Of a stretch of 64,000 nt of DNA, positions 1-12,989 are shown in pieces. Position 1 is the first letter of the stretch, and the number at the start of each line of letters is the position of its first letter. The stretch is from Mesorhizobium sp. M3A.F.Ca.ET.080.04.2.1 (GTDB taxonomy: Bacteria; Pseudomonadota; Alphaproteobacteria; Rhizobiales; Rhizobiaceae): positions 5,618,501 through 5,682,500 of the forward strand of contig NZ_CP034451.1 in NCBI RefSeq assembly GCF_003952525.1, read 5' to 3'. The notes beneath the pieces were generated by a model, which worked only from the letters and a program-made list of their open reading frames with translations, searched no databases and had not been told where the DNA came from. A program made the position numbers and the translations under genes.

Positions 1-292
1 GCCGTCGCTCGACGACAAGAATCGCCCCGCCGGCATCGCGCGGCCGGCAACGGTCGACGACCTCAAGCTGATCTCCGGCGTCGGGCCGAAGATCGAGGGC
101 GTCCTGCATTCGGTGGGCATCTACACTTTCGCTCAGGTCGCTGCGTGGAAAAAGGCCGAGCGCGAATGGGTCGACGGCTATCTCAATATCCGCGGCCGCA
201 TCGAGCGCGACGATTGGGTGAAGCAGGCCAAGGCGCTCGCCAAGGGCGGCGTCGCCGAATACATCCGTGTCTTCGGCAAAAAGCCGGTCTGA
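1..292 (+). CDS. nuoE: NADH-quinone oxidoreductase subunit E, C-terminal end (partial)
   Basis: The window opens inside this gene; the first full codon is at 2 and the stop at 290-292, leaving 96 residues. NuoE is the 24-kDa thioredoxin-like [2Fe-2S] subunit of the NADH dehydrogenase module of complex I, but its iron-sulfur part lies outside the window. What remains is a tail of the type seen in rhizobial NuoE: a helix-hairpin-helix-like block starting [17 protein letters not shown] and ending in a region with RDDW. The same block recurs at the C-terminus of the gene at 1682-2368. Assignment as nuoE rests on position directly upstream of nuoF (10-bp gap) and on this tail, so it is inferred. 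Confidence 0.8.
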   Translation, partial: PSLDDKNRPAGIARPATVDDLKLISGVGPKIEGVLHSVGIYTFAQVAAWKKAEREWVDGYLNIRGRIERDDWVKQAKALAKGGVAEYIRVFGKKPV

Positions 293-302
293 GGGACGAA
301 CA

Positions 303-1607
303 ATGCTCCAGGACAAAGACCGAATCTTCACCAATATCTACGGCCTGTTCGACAAGTCGTTGGCCGGAGCGCAGGCGCGCGGCCACTGGGACGACACGCC
401 CGGACTCATCGCCAAGGGGCGCGACTGGATCATCAACGAGATGAAGGCGAGCGGCTTGCGCGGCCGCGGCGGTGCAGGCTTCCCGACAGGCCTGAAATGG
501 TCGTTCATGCCCAAGCAGAGCGACGGGCGCCCGAGCTATCTCGTCATCAATGCCGACGAGTCCGAGCCGGGCACCTGCAAGGACCGCGACATTCTGCGCA
601 ACGATCCCCACACGCTGGTCGAGGGCGCGCTGGTCGCCGGTTTCGCCATGGGCGCGGTCGCCTGCTACATCTATGTGCGCGGCGAGTTCATCCGCGAGCG
701 TGAGGCGCTGCAACGCGCCATCGACGAGGCCTATGAGGCGAAGCTCATCGGCAAGAACAACACCTCGGGCTACGATTTCGACGTCTACATGCATCACGGC
801 GCCGGCGCCTATATCTGCGGCGAGGAGACGGCGCTGCTGGAAAGCCTCGAAGGCAAGAAGGGCCAGCCACGGCTGAAGCCACCGTTCCCGGCCAATGTCG
901 GCCTCTATGGCTGCCCGACAACGGTCAACAATGTCGAATCCATCGCCGTCGCGCCGACCATCCTGCGCCGCGGCGCGGCGTGGTTTTCGTCCTTCGGCCG
1001 GCCGAACAATTCCGGTACCAAGCTGTTCTGCGTCTCCGGCCACGTCAACAATCCGTGCACTTTCGAAGAGGCGATGTCGATCCCGTTCCGCGAGCTGATC
1101 GAGACGCATTGCGGCGGTATCCGCGGCGGCTGGGACAATCTGCTCGCGGTCATTCCGGGCGGCGCTTCGGTGCCGCTGGTGCCGGCGGAGCAGATCATCG
1201 ACGCGCCGATGGATTTCGACGCGCTGCGCGACCTGAAGTCCGGCCTCGGCACCGCGGCCGTCATCGTCATGGACAAATCGACGGACGTCGTGAAGGCGAT
1301 CGCCAGGCTTTCCTACTTCTACAAGCATGAGAGCTGCGGGCAGTGCACGCCGTGCCGCGAAGGCACCGGCTGGATGTGGCGGGTGATGGAGCGGCTGGTG
1401 CGCGGCGAAGCGCAGAAGCGCGAGATCGACATGCTGCTCGACGTCACCAAGCAGGTCGAGGGTCACACGATCTGTGCTCTCGGCGACGCGGCCGCCTGGC
1501 CGATCCAGGGCCTGATGCGGCATTTCCGCGGCGAAGTGGAACGCCGCATCGACGAGTTTTCACGCAACGCGCACCGGGTCGAGCCGGTGATGGTGGCGGC
1601 GGAGTAG
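303..1607 (+). CDS. nuoF: NADH-quinone oxidoreductase subunit F
   Basis: 434 residues, cytoplasmic peripheral arm of complex I. NuoF binds NADH and FMN and passes electrons to its N3 [4Fe-4S] cluster. Visible marks are the glycine-rich NADH/FMN segment [16 protein letters not shown] near residue 55, the acidic [13 protein letters not shown] stretch, and the cluster ligands CGQCTPC near residue 350 with a fourth Cys in [13 protein letters not shown] 303 is preferred over an in-frame start 36 bases upstream because it follows a GAGGGACGA ribosome-binding region just after the nuoE stop and gives the usual [11 protein letters not shown] start. Full length for the family. Confidence 0.97.
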   Translation: MLQDKDRIFTNIYGLFDKSLAGAQARGHWDDTPGLIAKGRDWIINEMKASGLRGRGGAGFPTGLKWSFMPKQSDGRPSYLVINADESEPGTCKDRDILRNDPHTLVEGALVAGFAMGAVACYIYVRGEFIREREALQRAIDEAYEAKLIGKNNTSGYDFDVYMHHGAGAYICGEETALLESLEGKKGQPRLKPPFPANVGLYGCPTTVNNVESIAVAPTILRRGAAWFSSFGRPNNSGTKLFCVSGHVNNPCTFEEAMSIPFRELIETHCGGIRGGWDNLLAVIPGGASVPLVPAEQIIDAPMDFDALRDLKSGLGTAAVIVMDKSTDVVKAIARLSYFYKHESCGQCTPCREGTGWMWRVMERLVRGEAQKREIDMLLDVTKQVEGHTICALGDAAAWPIQGLMRHFRGEVERRIDEFSRNAHRVEPVMVAAE

Positions 1608-1681
1608 AAGTTTGCAATACGGGCATCGCCCGAGACGGAAAGCAGGGACGGGGCATACGAGGAAACGACCAGGAGATGTCT

Positions 1682-2368
1682 ATGGTGCCCTATTCGATAC
1701 CCTATTCACTGATGCCCGATTTGAACCAGTTCGAGAAGATGAACCAGGATCTGACCAGAATGATGCCGAAGGAGATGGCGAGCGCCGTCAATCTCTTCGC
1801 GCATCCCGTTGCAGGCGCCGCAGCGGTGTCGGCACTCGGCGTCGGCCTGGCCAATCACGCCTTCGGCATGTGGATGGGCGCGGTCTCCGGCGCGGTCGAG
1901 GCCTCGCAGCGCATGCTGCAGCCGTTCCTCGACGATCTGAAGGCACAGAGCGAAGCCGCCGCCCATTCGTCCAAGGCACGCAAGGCGACCGAGACGCTGA
2001 TCGCAGAAGCGCAGACTTTCGCCAGGGACGTGACCGATATCGTGGCAAGCACCACCACCGAGAAGGTGCTCGATGCGACAGGCGCGGACACGGTTGCGGA
2101 AGCGGCGGCGACCGGCCTGATGCCGGAAGATTTCAAGCAGCCCAACGCGATCGAGAAGCCCACCACGCCTTCTGACCTGAAGGCGATCTCGGGCATCGGG
2201 CCAAAGCTGGAAAAGGTGCTGAACGGCCTCGGCATCTGGACTTATGGCCAGATCGCCGCCTGGACGGCGGCAGAGATCGCCTGGGTCGAGGACTACCTGT
2301 CGCTCGCCGGCCGCGTTGGCCGCGACGACTGGACTGGCCAAGCTGCGGCTCTGGCCGCGAAGCAGTGA
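1682..2368 (+). CDS. unknown protein with C-terminal helix-hairpin-helix-like domain, inside the nuo operon
   Basis: 228 residues, function unknown. Residues about 1-130 are alanine-rich and helical and resemble phasin-like or amphipathic coiled-coil proteins. A linker follows, then residues about 165-225 form a block DLKAISGIGPKLEKVLNGLG, then a QIAAW segment, ending in GRVGRDDW, closely matching the tail of NuoE at 60-250. GIGPK is typical of a helix-hairpin-helix turn, though DNA binding is not implied. ATG 1682 has AGGAG at 1671-1675 at good spacing; ATG 1676 abuts that site and is less likely. The gene sits between nuoF and nuoG, 74 bp either side. A complex I accessory or assembly factor is plausible but inferred. 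Confidence 0.8.
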   Translation: MVPYSIPYSLMPDLNQFEKMNQDLTRMMPKEMASAVNLFAHPVAGAAAVSALGVGLANHAFGMWMGAVSGAVEASQRMLQPFLDDLKAQSEAAAHSSKARKATETLIAEAQTFARDVTDIVASTTTEKVLDATGADTVAEAAATGLMPEDFKQPNAIEKPTTPSDLKAISGIGPKLEKVLNGLGIWTYGQIAAWTAAEIAWVEDYLSLAGRVGRDDWTGQAAALAAKQ

Positions 2369-2442
2369 GATGAAATGCCGGGCGCGGCATCGGTCGCGTC
2401 CGGAAAGAGAGATTGCGGGAAATCCGCGAGGGTTTGAGGCGA

Positions 2443-4524
2443 ATGGCAAAGCTCAAGGTCGACGGGAAAGAGATAACGGTACCCGACCATTACACGCTGC
2501 TGCAGGCGGCCGAGGACGCCGGCGCGGAAGTGCCGCGCTTCTGCTTCCACGAGCGGCTGTCGATCGCCGGCAACTGCCGCATGTGCCTGATCGAGGTGAA
2601 GGGCGGTCCGCCCAAGCCGCAGGCCTCCTGCGCCATGGGCGTGCGCGACCTGCGTCCCGGCCCCAACGGCGAACTGCCGGAAATCTTCACCAACACGCCG
2701 ATGGTCAAGAAGGCCCGCGAAGGCGTGATGGAATTCCTGCTGATCAACCATCCGCTGGATTGCCCGATCTGCGACCAGGGCGGCGAGTGCGACCTGCAGG
2801 ACCAGGCGATGGCCTTCGGCGTCGACTCCTCGCGCTACCACGAGAACAAGCGCGCGGTCGAAGACAAGTATATCGGCCCGCTGGTGAAGACGGTGATGAA
2901 CCGCTGCATCCACTGCACGCGCTGCGTCCGCTTCACCACCGAGGTCGCCGGCATTTCCGAGCTCGGCCTGATCGGCCGTGGCGAGGACGCCGAGATCACC
3001 ACCTACCTCGAGCAGGCGATGACGTCGGAGCTGCAGGGCAACGTCATCGACCTCTGCCCGGTCGGCGCGCTGACCTCCAAGCCGTTCGCCTTCCAGGCGC
3101 GGCCGTGGGAACTGACCAAGACGGAATCGATCGACGTCATGGATGCCGTCGGCTCCGCCATCCGCGTCGATTCCAGGGGCCGCGAGGTGATGCGCATCCT
3201 GCCGCGCGTCAACGAAGCGGTGAATGAGGAGTGGATTTCCGACAAGACCCGCTTCATCTGGGACGGCCTGCGCACGCAGCGCCTCGACCGTCCCTATGTG
3301 CGCAAGAACGGCAAGCTGGTGCCGGCAAGCTGGGCGGAAGCCTTCGCGGCGGTCAAGGACGAGGTGTCGAAGACGGCGCCGGAGCGGATCGGCGCCATTG
3401 CCGGCGATCTCGCGGCGGTCGAGGAAATCTACGCGCTCAAGCTTCTGATGGGCTCTCTCGGCTCGAGGAACATCGATTGCCGCCAGGACGGCGCCGCGCT
3501 CGATCCGTCGCTCGGCCGCGCCAGCTACATCTTCAATCCGACGATCGAGGGCATCGAGCAGGCCGACGCGGTGCTGATCATCGGCGCCAATCCGCGCTTC
3601 GAGGCTTCGGTGCTCAATGCCCGCATCCGCAAGCGCTGGCGCGTCGGCAATCTGCCGGTCGGCGTCATCGGCGAGGTCGGCGACACACGCTACGACTATG
3701 AGCTTATCGGCGCCGGTCCGGAGTCGCTGAAGGATCTGGCCGCCGGTAACGGTAAGTTCTTCGAGGTGCTGAACCAGGCGGCGCATCCGCTGATCATCGT
3801 CGGTCAGGGCGCGTTGGCGCGTGCGGACGGGGCGGCCGTGCTCGGCCAGGCGGCAAAGCTCGCTGCAGCCGTCAATGCCGTCACCGCCGACTGGAACGGC
3901 TTTGCGGTGCTGCACAACGCAGCCGCTCGCGTCGGCGCACTCGATGTCGGCTTCGTGCCGGGCGAGGGCGGCAAAGGCGTCGCGGGCATGCTCGGCGAGA
4001 CCGACCTTTTGTTCCTGCTTGGCGCCGACGAGATCGACATGGCCAAGACCGGCGGGGCGTTCGTCGTCTATATCGGCACGCACGGCGATGCCGGCGCGCA
4101 CCGCGCCAATGTCATCCTGCCGGCGGCTGCCTACACCGAAAAGTCCGGCACCTACGTCAATACCGAGGGCCGCGTGCAGCAGACCAACCGCGCCGGCTTC
4201 GCGCCCGGCGAAGCGCGCGAGGATTGGGCGATCTTGCGAGCACTGTCGGACGTGCTCGGCAAGAAGCTGCCGTTCGATTCGCTGGCGCAGCTACGCGCCA
4301 AGCTCTATGGCGAATACCCCCATCTCGCCCGCATCGACCAGGTGCTTGCCGGCAGCGGGGAGGACGTCGCCAGGGTGGCGAAGCTCGGCGGCCGATTGAA
4401 CAAGGGCAGCTTCACCTCGTCGGTGAAGGACTTCTATCTGACCAACCCGATCGCGCGGGCATCGGCCGTGATGGCCGAATGCTCGGCGCTGGCCAAGAGC
4501 GGCTTCAAGCAGGCGGCGGAATAA
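2443..4524 (+). CDS. nuoG: NADH-quinone oxidoreductase subunit G
   Basis: 693 residues; the large iron-sulfur subunit of the complex I peripheral arm. The N-terminal ferredoxin-like domain has [2Fe-2S] cysteines at 34, 45, 48 and 63. It is followed by the HxxxCxxCxxxxxC cluster site ([19 protein letters not shown]) and by CIHCTRC with a downstream Cys (DLCPVGAL). The rest is a molybdopterin-oxidoreductase-like fold without cofactor. ATG 2443 gives the standard [10 protein letters not shown] start; a TTG 30 bases upstream is in frame but lacks support. The stop is 2 bp before nuoH, so translation is probably coupled. Confidence 0.97.
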   Translation: MAKLKVDGKEITVPDHYTLLQAAEDAGAEVPRFCFHERLSIAGNCRMCLIEVKGGPPKPQASCAMGVRDLRPGPNGELPEIFTNTPMVKKAREGVMEFLLINHPLDCPICDQGGECDLQDQAMAFGVDSSRYHENKRAVEDKYIGPLVKTVMNRCIHCTRCVRFTTEVAGISELGLIGRGEDAEITTYLEQAMTSELQGNVIDLCPVGALTSKPFAFQARPWELTKTESIDVMDAVGSAIRVDSRGREVMRILPRVNEAVNEEWISDKTRFIWDGLRTQRLDRPYVRKNGKLVPASWAEAFAAVKDEVSKTAPERIGAIAGDLAAVEEIYALKLLMGSLGSRNIDCRQDGAALDPSLGRASYIFNPTIEGIEQADAVLIIGANPRFEASVLNARIRKRWRVGNLPVGVIGEVGDTRYDYELIGAGPESLKDLAAGNGKFFEVLNQAAHPLIIVGQGALARADGAAVLGQAAKLAAAVNAVTADWNGFAVLHNAAARVGALDVGFVPGEGGKGVAGMLGETDLLFLLGADEIDMAKTGGAFVVYIGTHGDAGAHRANVILPAAAYTEKSGTYVNTEGRVQQTNRAGFAPGEAREDWAILRALSDVLGKKLPFDSLAQLRAKLYGEYPHLARIDQVLAGSGEDVARVAKLGGRLNKGSFTSSVKDFYLTNPIARASAVMAECSALAKSGFKQAAE

Positions 4525-4526
4525 GC

Positions 4527-5570
4527 ATGGACACCTTCTTCTCCTTCTACGTGCTGCCGGCGCTGCTGATCCTGTTGAAGTCAGTCGTGCTGATCGTCGT
4601 TCTTCTGATCTTCGTCGCCTATATACTTTATGCCGACCGCAAGATCTGGGCGGCGGTGCAGTTGCGCCGCGGCCCGAACGTCGTCGGGCCCTGGGGCACG
4701 CTGCAGGCCTTCGCCGACCTGTTGAAATTCGTGTTCAAGGAACCGGTGATCCCGTCCGGTGCCAACAAGGGCGTGTTCCTCTTGGCACCGCTGGTCTCGG
4801 CGGTGCTGGCGATTTCGGCCTGGGCCGTCATTCCGGTCAACCAGGGCTGGGCGATCGCCAACATCAATGTTGGGATCCTCTATGTCTTCGCCATCTCCTC
4901 GCTCGAGGTCTATGGCGTGATCATGGGGGGCTGGGCCTCCAACTCCAAATATCCGTTCCTCGGCGCGTTGCGCTCGGCGGCGCAGATGGTCTCCTACGAG
5001 GTCTCGATCGGCTTCGTCATCGTCACCGTGCTGCTCTGCGTCGGCTCGCTCAATCTCTCCGACATCGTGCTGTCGCAGCAGGATGGTCTGGGAACGCGGA
5101 TAGGCCTGCCCAACACCTTCCTCGACTGGCACTGGCTGTCGCTGTTCCCGATGTTCATCGTGTTTTTCATTTCGGCGCTGGCCGAGACGAACCGGCCGCC
5201 GTTCGATCTGGTGGAGGCGGAATCGGAACTCGTCGCCGGCCACATGGTCGAGTATTCGTCGACGCCGTTCCTGCTCTTCTTTCTCGGCGAATACGTCGCC
5301 GTCGTGCTGATGTGCGCCTTGGCCACCATCCTCTTCCTGGGCGGCTGGCTGCCGCCGTTCGACTTCGCCCCATTCACCTGGGTGCCGGGGCTGATCTGGT
5401 TCGTGCTCAAGGTCTGCCTGATGTTCTTCATGTTCTCGATGGTGAAGGCGTTCGTGCCGCGCTACCGCTACGACCAGCTGATGCGGCTGGGCTGGAAGGT
5501 GTTCCTGCCGCTGTCGCTATTCATGGTGGTCGCCACCGCGGCCTTCCTCAAGATCACGGGGTTTGCCTGA
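4527..5570 (+). CDS. nuoH: NADH-quinone oxidoreductase subunit H
   Basis: 347 residues with about eight membrane helices. NuoH is the ND1-type subunit that joins the membrane arm to the peripheral arm and lines part of the quinone site. Family marks visible are [22 protein letters not shown] near residue 35 and [20 protein letters not shown] near residue 210, the acidic loop linked to quinone and proton coupling. ATG 4527 lies 2 bp after the nuoG stop. The last base of its TGA is the first base of the nuoI start (TGATG). Confidence 0.97.
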   Translation: MDTFFSFYVLPALLILLKSVVLIVVLLIFVAYILYADRKIWAAVQLRRGPNVVGPWGTLQAFADLLKFVFKEPVIPSGANKGVFLLAPLVSAVLAISAWAVIPVNQGWAIANINVGILYVFAISSLEVYGVIMGGWASNSKYPFLGALRSAAQMVSYEVSIGFVIVTVLLCVGSLNLSDIVLSQQDGLGTRIGLPNTFLDWHWLSLFPMFIVFFISALAETNRPPFDLVEAESELVAGHMVEYSSTPFLLFFLGEYVAVVLMCALATILFLGGWLPPFDFAPFTWVPGLIWFVLKVCLMFFMFSMVKAFVPRYRYDQLMRLGWKVFLPLSLFMVVATAAFLKITGFA

Positions 5571-6061
5571 TGTCCGCTCTTGGCCAAGCCGCAAAGGCGC
5601 TGCTGCTGAAGGATTTCGTCAGCGCCTTCTTCCTGTCGATGCGCCAGTTCTTCGCGCCGAAGGAGACGATCAACTATCCGCACGAGAAGGGGCCGATCAG
5701 CCCGCGATTCCGTGGCGAGCATGCGCTGCGCCGCTATCCCAACGGCGAGGAGCGCTGCATCGCCTGCAAGCTATGCGAAGCGATCTGCCCGGCGCAGGCG
5801 ATCACTATCGAGGCCGGTCCGCGCCGCAACGACGGCACGCGCCGCACCGTGCGCTACGACATCGACATGGTGAAGTGCATCTATTGCGGCTTCTGCCAGG
5901 AAGCCTGCCCGGTCGACGCCATCGTCGAGGGTCCGAATTTCGAGTTCGCGACCGAGACGCGCGAGGAGCTTTACTATGACAAGGAAAAGCTGCTCGCGAA
6001 CGGCGATCGCTGGGAGCGGGAACTGGCGCGCAACATCGCGCTGGATGCGCCCTATCGGTGA
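5570..6061 (+). CDS. nuoI: NADH-quinone oxidoreductase subunit I
   Basis: 163 residues; the 23-kDa (TYKY-type) ferredoxin subunit holding clusters N6a and N6b. Both [4Fe-4S] motifs are present: [12 protein letters not shown] near residue 62 and [12 protein letters not shown] near residue 101. The start ATG overlaps the nuoH stop. Length fits the alphaproteobacterial family. A 131-bp gap with a palindrome separates it from nuoJ, the largest gap within the operon in this window. Confidence 0.97.
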   Translation: MSALGQAAKALLLKDFVSAFFLSMRQFFAPKETINYPHEKGPISPRFRGEHALRRYPNGEERCIACKLCEAICPAQAITIEAGPRRNDGTRRTVRYDIDMVKCIYCGFCQEACPVDAIVEGPNFEFATETREELYYDKEKLLANGDRWERELARNIALDAPYR

Positions 6062-6069
6062 TTGGCGCA

Positions 6070-6093
6070 CTTCTCCCCGTCAACAGGGAGAAG
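6070..6093. repeat. short palindromic intergenic repeat
   Basis: Inverted repeat with arms CTTCTCCC and GGGAGAAG around a short centre, between nuoI and nuoJ. A near-identical element lies at 46492-46516. Such elements are scattered in rhizobial intergenic DNA; in RNA it would form a hairpin. No T-run follows, so it is not called a terminator. Confidence 0.7.
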
Positions 6094-6192
6094 GAACAAG
6101 AAAAGTGGACGGCGCAACGTCGCCCGTCTAAGGAACACGCGATTTCGGATCCGAGGCGGAACGGAATCGGAATTTGAACCCCGGGGGAACCC

Positions 6193-6813
6193 ATGCTGAG
6201 TGGACTAGAGGCGGCCTTCTTCTACCTCTTCGCCTTTGTCGCCGTGGCGTCGGCCTTCATGGTCATTTCGTCGCGCAACCCCGTGCATTCGGTGCTGTTC
6301 CTGATCCTCACCTTCTTCAACGCCGCAGGGCTGTTCATGCTGACCGGCGCCGAGTTCCTGGCGATGATCCTGCTCGTCGTCTATGTCGGCGCGGTGATGG
6401 TGCTGTTCCTGTTCGTCGTCATGATGCTCGACGTCGACTTCGCAGAGATGAAGCAGGGCGCGCTGCAATATGCACCGATCGGCGCGATGGTCGGACTGAT
6501 CCTGGCGGCGGAACTGATCGTCGTGCTCGGCGGCTACAGCTTTGCGCCGCAGCTGGCCTCGACGGTCGCCAAGCAGACGCCGGATCTCGCGGCGCGCTCC
6601 AACACGGCGGCGCTCGGCGATATCCTCTACACGGACTACCTCTATTACTTCCAGATTGCCGGCCTCGTGCTTTTGGTCGCCATGATCGGCGCCATCGTGC
6701 TGACGCTGCGCCACAAGGAAGGGGTCAAGCGGCAGTCGATCGCCGCCCAGGTCGGACGCACGCCGGCGACGGGCATGGAAATCCGCAAGGTCAAGTCGGG
6801 CGAGGGCATCTGA
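6193..6813 (+). CDS. nuoJ: NADH-quinone oxidoreductase subunit J
   Basis: 206 residues, ND6-type membrane subunit with five predicted helices. The third helix carries the family pattern [25 protein letters not shown], which includes the pi-bulge region important for coupling. ATG 6193 follows a GGGGGAACCC leader. One base separates its stop from the nuoK start. The C-terminal tail from about residue 175 is hydrophilic, as in other rhizobial NuoJ. Confidence 0.96.
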   Translation: MLSGLEAAFFYLFAFVAVASAFMVISSRNPVHSVLFLILTFFNAAGLFMLTGAEFLAMILLVVYVGAVMVLFLFVVMMLDVDFAEMKQGALQYAPIGAMVGLILAAELIVVLGGYSFAPQLASTVAKQTPDLAARSNTAALGDILYTDYLYYFQIAGLVLLVAMIGAIVLTLRHKEGVKRQSIAAQVGRTPATGMEIRKVKSGEGI

Positions 6814-6814
6814 G

Positions 6815-7123
6815 ATGGTCGTCGGCATCGCGCATTATCTCACCGTATCGGCGATCCTATTCACGCTCGGCGTGTTCGGCATCTTTTTGAACCGCCGCAA
6901 CATCATCGTCATTCTGATGTCGGTCGAGCTGATCCTGCTTGCGGTGAACATCAACTTCGTCGCTTTCTCGGCAGCGCTGCATGACCTTGTCGGACAGGTG
7001 TTCGCGCTGTTCGTGCTGACCGTCGCCGCGGCTGAGGCCGCGATCGGGCTTGCCATTCTTGTCGTCTTCTTCCGCAACCGCGGCTCGATCGCGGTCGAAG
7101 ACGTGAACCAGATGAAGGGTTGA
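6815..7123 (+). CDS. nuoK: NADH-quinone oxidoreductase subunit K
   Basis: 102 residues, ND4L-type, with three membrane helices. The conserved glutamates of the proton path are visible in [14 protein letters not shown] (near residue 37) and [11 protein letters not shown] (near residue 70). Start ATG 6815 is one base after the nuoJ stop. Length is exactly that expected. Confidence 0.97.
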   Translation: MVVGIAHYLTVSAILFTLGVFGIFLNRRNIIVILMSVELILLAVNINFVAFSAALHDLVGQVFALFVLTVAAAEAAIGLAILVVFFRNRGSIAVEDVNQMKG

Positions 7124-7134
7124 CGGGAACAACC

Positions 7135-9107
<1,973 letters not shown>

Positions 9108-9108
<1 letters not shown>

Positions 9109-10613
9109 TGACCGACTGGCCAATCCTCTCGCTGGTCACCTTCCTGCCGCTGGTTGGTGTTCTGCTTATCCTGCCGATCAGCGACGACAGTGAAAACGCG
9201 CGCCGCAACATCCGCGCCATCGCCTTCATCACGACGGCATTCACCTTCGTGGTCTCGCTGTTCATCTGGAAGGGCTTCGACAATTCGCAGGCCGGCTTCC
9301 AGTTCGTCGAGAAATCCGCCTGGCTGGATTCGGGCATTTCCTACCATATGGGCGTCGACGGCATCTCGATGCTGTTCGTGATCCTGACGACGTTCCTGAT
9401 GCCGCTCTGCATCCTCGCCTCCTGGGAGGCGATCGAGAAGCGCGTGAAGGCTTACATGATCGCCTTCCTGATCCTCGAGACGCTGATGATCGGCGTGTTC
9501 TGCGCGCTCGACATCGTGCTGTTCTACGTCTTCTTCGAGGCGGGCCTGATCCCGATGTTCATCATCATCGGCGTCTGGGGCGGCAAGCGGCGAGTCTATG
9601 CCTCGTTCAAGTTCTTCCTCTACACGCTCGCCGGCTCGGTGCTGATGCTGCTCGCCATCATGGCGATGTTCTTCCAGTCCGGCACGACCGACATCACCAC
9701 GCTGCTCACGCACAATTTCCCGGCCAACATGCAGACCTGGCTGTGGCTCGCCTTCTTCGCCTCCTTCGCGGTGAAGATGCCGATGTGGCCGGTGCACACC
9801 TGGCTGCCCGACGCCCACGTGGAGGCGCCGACGGCGGGCTCGGTCATCCTGGCAGCCATCCTCCTGAAAATGGGCGGATACGGCTTCCTGCGCTTCTCGC
9901 TGCCGATGTTCCCGATCGCCTCGGAAATGTTCGCGCCGCTGATCTTCACGCTTTCGGTGGTGGCCATCATCTACACTTCGCTGGTGGCGCTGATGCAGGA
10001 GGACATGAAGAAGCTGATCGCCTATTCGTCGGTCGCCCATATGGGCTTCGTCACCATGGGCATCTTCGCGATGAACCAGGAAGGCGTGCAGGGCGCGATC
10101 TATCAGATGCTCAGCCACGGCCTCGTCTCCGGCGCGCTGTTCCTGTGCGTCGGCGTCATCTACGACCGGATGCACACGCGCGAAATCGACGCTTATGGCG
10201 GGCTGGTCAACAACATGCCGAAATACGCCACAGTGTTCATGATCTTCACCATGGCCAATGTCGGCCTGCCGGGCACCAGCGGCTTCGTCGGCGAGTTCCT
10301 GACCATGCTCGGCGTGTTCCGGGTCAACACCTGGGTGGCGTTCTTCGCGGCAACCGGCGTCATCCTGTCGGCCGCCTATGCGCTCTGGCTCTACCGCCGC
10401 GTCATCTTCGGCGCGCTGACCAAGGAAAGCCTGAAGAACCTGCTCGACCTGTCGGCGCGCGAGAAGGTCATCATCTACCCGCTGGTGGCGCTGGTCATCT
10501 TTTTCGGCGTCTATCCGGCGCCGGTGTTCGACGCCACGACGCAGTCGGTAAAAGCGCTCGTCACCAACGTCACCGCATCCATCAATTCCGCGCAGACCGC
10601 GGCGGCGAACTGA
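9108..10613 (+). CDS. nuoM: NADH-quinone oxidoreductase subunit M
   Basis: 501 residues, ND4-type antiporter-like proton-pumping subunit with about 14 helices. Family marks include [21 protein letters not shown] with the essential glutamate and [22 protein letters not shown]. The start overlaps the nuoL stop (TGATG), which suggests coupled translation. nuoN follows after 13 bp. Confidence 0.97.
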
Positions 10614-10626
10614 CTGGGGAAATACC

Positions 10627-12069
10627 ATGACGCCGGACCTTCTCTCCAGCCTTTCGCTCTCGACCCCGGAACTGATCCTTGCCATCGGCGCGCTGGCCCT
10701 TCTGATGGTGGGCGCCTATTCGCGCTCCAACAACACCATGACGGTGACCGGGCTCGCGGTCGCCGTGCTTGTCGTCGCCGGCTTGTGGCTGGCCTTCTCC
10801 GCTGGCCAGGGGGCCGCCTATGGCAACGCGTTCGTCCAGGATTCCTTCAGCCGCTTCATGAAGATGCTGGCGCTGATCGGCTCGGCGGTGACGCTGGTCA
10901 TGTCGATGCGCTTCGCCAGGCAGGAGCATTTCGACAAGTTCGAATATCCGGTGCTGATCGTGCTCTGCACGCTCGGCATGATGCTGATGATCTCGGCCAA
11001 CGGCATGATCGGGCTCTATCTCGGCCTCGAGCTGCAGTCGCTGGCGATCTATGTGCTGGCAGCGATCAACCGCGACAATATCCGCTCGACCGAGGCGGGC
11101 CTGAAGTATTTCGTCCTCGGCGCGCTGTCGTCGGGCATGCTGCTCTACGGCATATCGCTGGTCTACGGCTATACCGGTAACACCGGCTTCCAGGAGATCG
11201 CGACAGCACTGGGCGGCGGCGAGCGCCAGCTCGGCCTCGTCTTCGGCCTGGTCTTCGTGCTCGCAGGCCTCGCCTTCAAGATTTCGGCCGTGCCCTTCCA
11301 CATGTGGACGCCGGACGTCTACGAAGGCGCGCCGACGCCGATCACTGCTTTCCTGGCGGCGGCGCCGAAGATGGCGGCGATGGCGCTGATCGTGCGCGTC
11401 ACCATGGGAGCCTTCAAGCCGATCGCCGCCGACTGGCAGCAGATCGTGGTCTTCATTTCGATCGCTTCGATGGCGCTCGGCGCCTTTGCCGCCATCGGCC
11501 AGACCAACATCAAGCGGCTGATGGCTTATTCCTCGATCGGCCATATGGGCTATGCGCTGGTCGGGCTTGCCGCCAACAGCCAGGATGGCGTGCGCGGCGT
11601 CGCCATCTACATGCTGATCTATCTGGTGATGACGCTCGGCACCTTTGCCTTCATCCTCGCCATGCGGCGCAAGGAAGGCAATGTCGAGCAGATCGGCGAT
11701 CTGGCCGGCCTTATCTCGACCAACCCGGTCATGGCCACCATCCTCACCATCATGATGTTCTCGCTGGCCGGCATTCCGCCGCTCGCCGGCTTCTGGGGGA
11801 AATGGTACGTGTTCCTCGCCGCCATCAACGCCCATCTCTATGCGCTGGCGATCATCGGCGTGTTGGCTTCGGTGGTTGGCGCCTACTATTATCTGCGCAT
11901 CATCAAGATCATGTGGTTCGACGAGCCGGTCGGCGGCTTTGTGCCGATGGCAAGCGAGTTGCGCCTCGTGCTCGGCGTCAGCGGCGCCTTCATGGTTTTC
12001 TATATCCTGCCCTGGATCGGGGGTTCGATCAGCGGGATGGCCGAAGCCGCCGCAAAGACATTCTTCTGA
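10627..12069 (+). CDS. nuoN: NADH-quinone oxidoreductase subunit N
   Basis: 480 residues, ND2-type antiporter-like membrane subunit. It carries [18 protein letters not shown] with the conserved glutamate and [22 protein letters not shown]. Start ATG 10627 follows GGGGAAATACC. This is the last nuo gene; birA begins 4 bp later, so the operon probably reads through into birA and perhaps rnj. Confidence 0.97.
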   Translation: MTPDLLSSLSLSTPELILAIGALALLMVGAYSRSNNTMTVTGLAVAVLVVAGLWLAFSAGQGAAYGNAFVQDSFSRFMKMLALIGSAVTLVMSMRFARQEHFDKFEYPVLIVLCTLGMMLMISANGMIGLYLGLELQSLAIYVLAAINRDNIRSTEAGLKYFVLGALSSGMLLYGISLVYGYTGNTGFQEIATALGGGERQLGLVFGLVFVLAGLAFKISAVPFHMWTPDVYEGAPTPITAFLAAAPKMAAMALIVRVTMGAFKPIAADWQQIVVFISIASMALGAFAAIGQTNIKRLMAYSSIGHMGYALVGLAANSQDGVRGVAIYMLIYLVMTLGTFAFILAMRRKEGNVEQIGDLAGLISTNPVMATILTIMMFSLAGIPPLAGFWGKWYVFLAAINAHLYALAIIGVLASVVGAYYYLRIIKIMWFDEPVGGFVPMASELRLVLGVSGAFMVFYILPWIGGSISGMAEAAAKTFF

Positions 12070-12073
12070 CGGG

Positions 12074-12895
12074 ATGGCATTTCGGCTGGCTCCAACCGCG
12101 GCGTCGGAGGGGTTCCGGCTCGCGGCCCATGACAGCGTCGGCTCGACCAACGCGCTGGCGCTGGAACATGCGCGCGCCGGCGACCCCGGCAAGCTCTGGG
12201 TCGTATCGAAGAAGCAGGAAAGCGGCCGCGGCCGGCGCGGCCGTGCCTGGGCCACTCCGGAAGGCAATCTGGCGGCGACATTGCTGCTGGTCCCCGGCGG
12301 CGAATTGCCGCTCGCCGCGACGCTCGGTTTCGTCGCCGGGCTTGCGCTTGCCGATGCGCTCGATGCCGTCGTCCCGCAAGGCCGGATCGCCGTTGCTGTC
12401 GACGGCGGCAGCGAAGGACGCAATCGCTTCGAGCTGAAATGGCCCAATGACGTGCTCGCCTCCGGCGCCAAGCTGGCCGGCATTCTGCTGGAATCGGCGA
12501 TGCTGGACGGTGGCCGTTTCGCGGTCGCGGTCGGCATCGGCGTCAATGTCGTGGCCTATCCCGAGGGACTGCCCTATCCGGCGACATCGCTTCAGGCATT
12601 GGGTGCCGATTGCGATGCCGAGACGCTGTTCCTGGCGCTTTCGGATGCGTGGAGCGAGAATGCCAGGCTGTGGGATGACGGGCGTGGACTCACGGCCATC
12701 AGGAAGCGCTGGTTGGCGCGCGCGGCCGGCCTTGGCGGTGAGGTTGCTGTCAGAATTGACGGCAATGTGGTGCGCGGCGTCTTTGAAACCATTGACGAGG
12801 ACTGCCGTTTCGTGATCCGCGACGAGGACGGATCTGTTCTGACGATCGCGGCCGGCGACGTGCATTTCGGCGCGGTCGCATCGGCGCGGATATAG
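12074..12895 (+). CDS. birA: biotin--[acetyl-CoA-carboxylase] ligase
   Basis: 273 residues. Activates biotin with ATP and attaches it to the biotin carboxyl carrier protein. The ATP/biotin loop GRGRRGRAW (near residue 50) and KWPNDVL (near residue 122) are clear, followed by the small C-terminal SH3-like domain. There is no N-terminal winged helix, so it is a class I ligase without repressor function. Position just after nuoN (4 bp) is a common rhizobial arrangement. ATG 12074 lies in GACGGGATG. Confidence 0.95.
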   Translation: MAFRLAPTAASEGFRLAAHDSVGSTNALALEHARAGDPGKLWVVSKKQESGRGRRGRAWATPEGNLAATLLLVPGGELPLAATLGFVAGLALADALDAVVPQGRIAVAVDGGSEGRNRFELKWPNDVLASGAKLAGILLESAMLDGGRFAVAVGIGVNVVAYPEGLPYPATSLQALGADCDAETLFLALSDAWSENARLWDDGRGLTAIRKRWLARAAGLGGEVAVRIDGNVVRGVFETIDEDCRFVIRDEDGSVLTIAAGDVHFGAVASARI

Positions 12896-12906
12896 TTTGT
12901 TTTTGC

Positions 12907-12950
12907 GCAATTCCGGACGGAAAACCGTGACACACTTTTCCTGGAATTGC
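12907..12950. repeat. imperfect palindromic repeat between birA and rnj
   Basis: GCAATTCC at 12907-12914 pairs with GGAATTGC at 12943-12950, and the interior GGAAAA/TTTTCC continues the symmetry. It is of the short intergenic palindrome type common in Mesorhizobium. It could form a hairpin in the birA-rnj transcript. No other feature is seen in this 94-bp gap. Confidence 0.6.
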
Positions 12951-12989
12951 TCCAACGGCTTGGCTTGAGCGGCCAGGAAGGAAGAATTC

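Noticed and set aside
1676..1681. ATG 1676 as start of the gene between nuoF and nuoG
   Set aside because: It directly abuts the AGGAG site; ATG 1682 has proper spacing.
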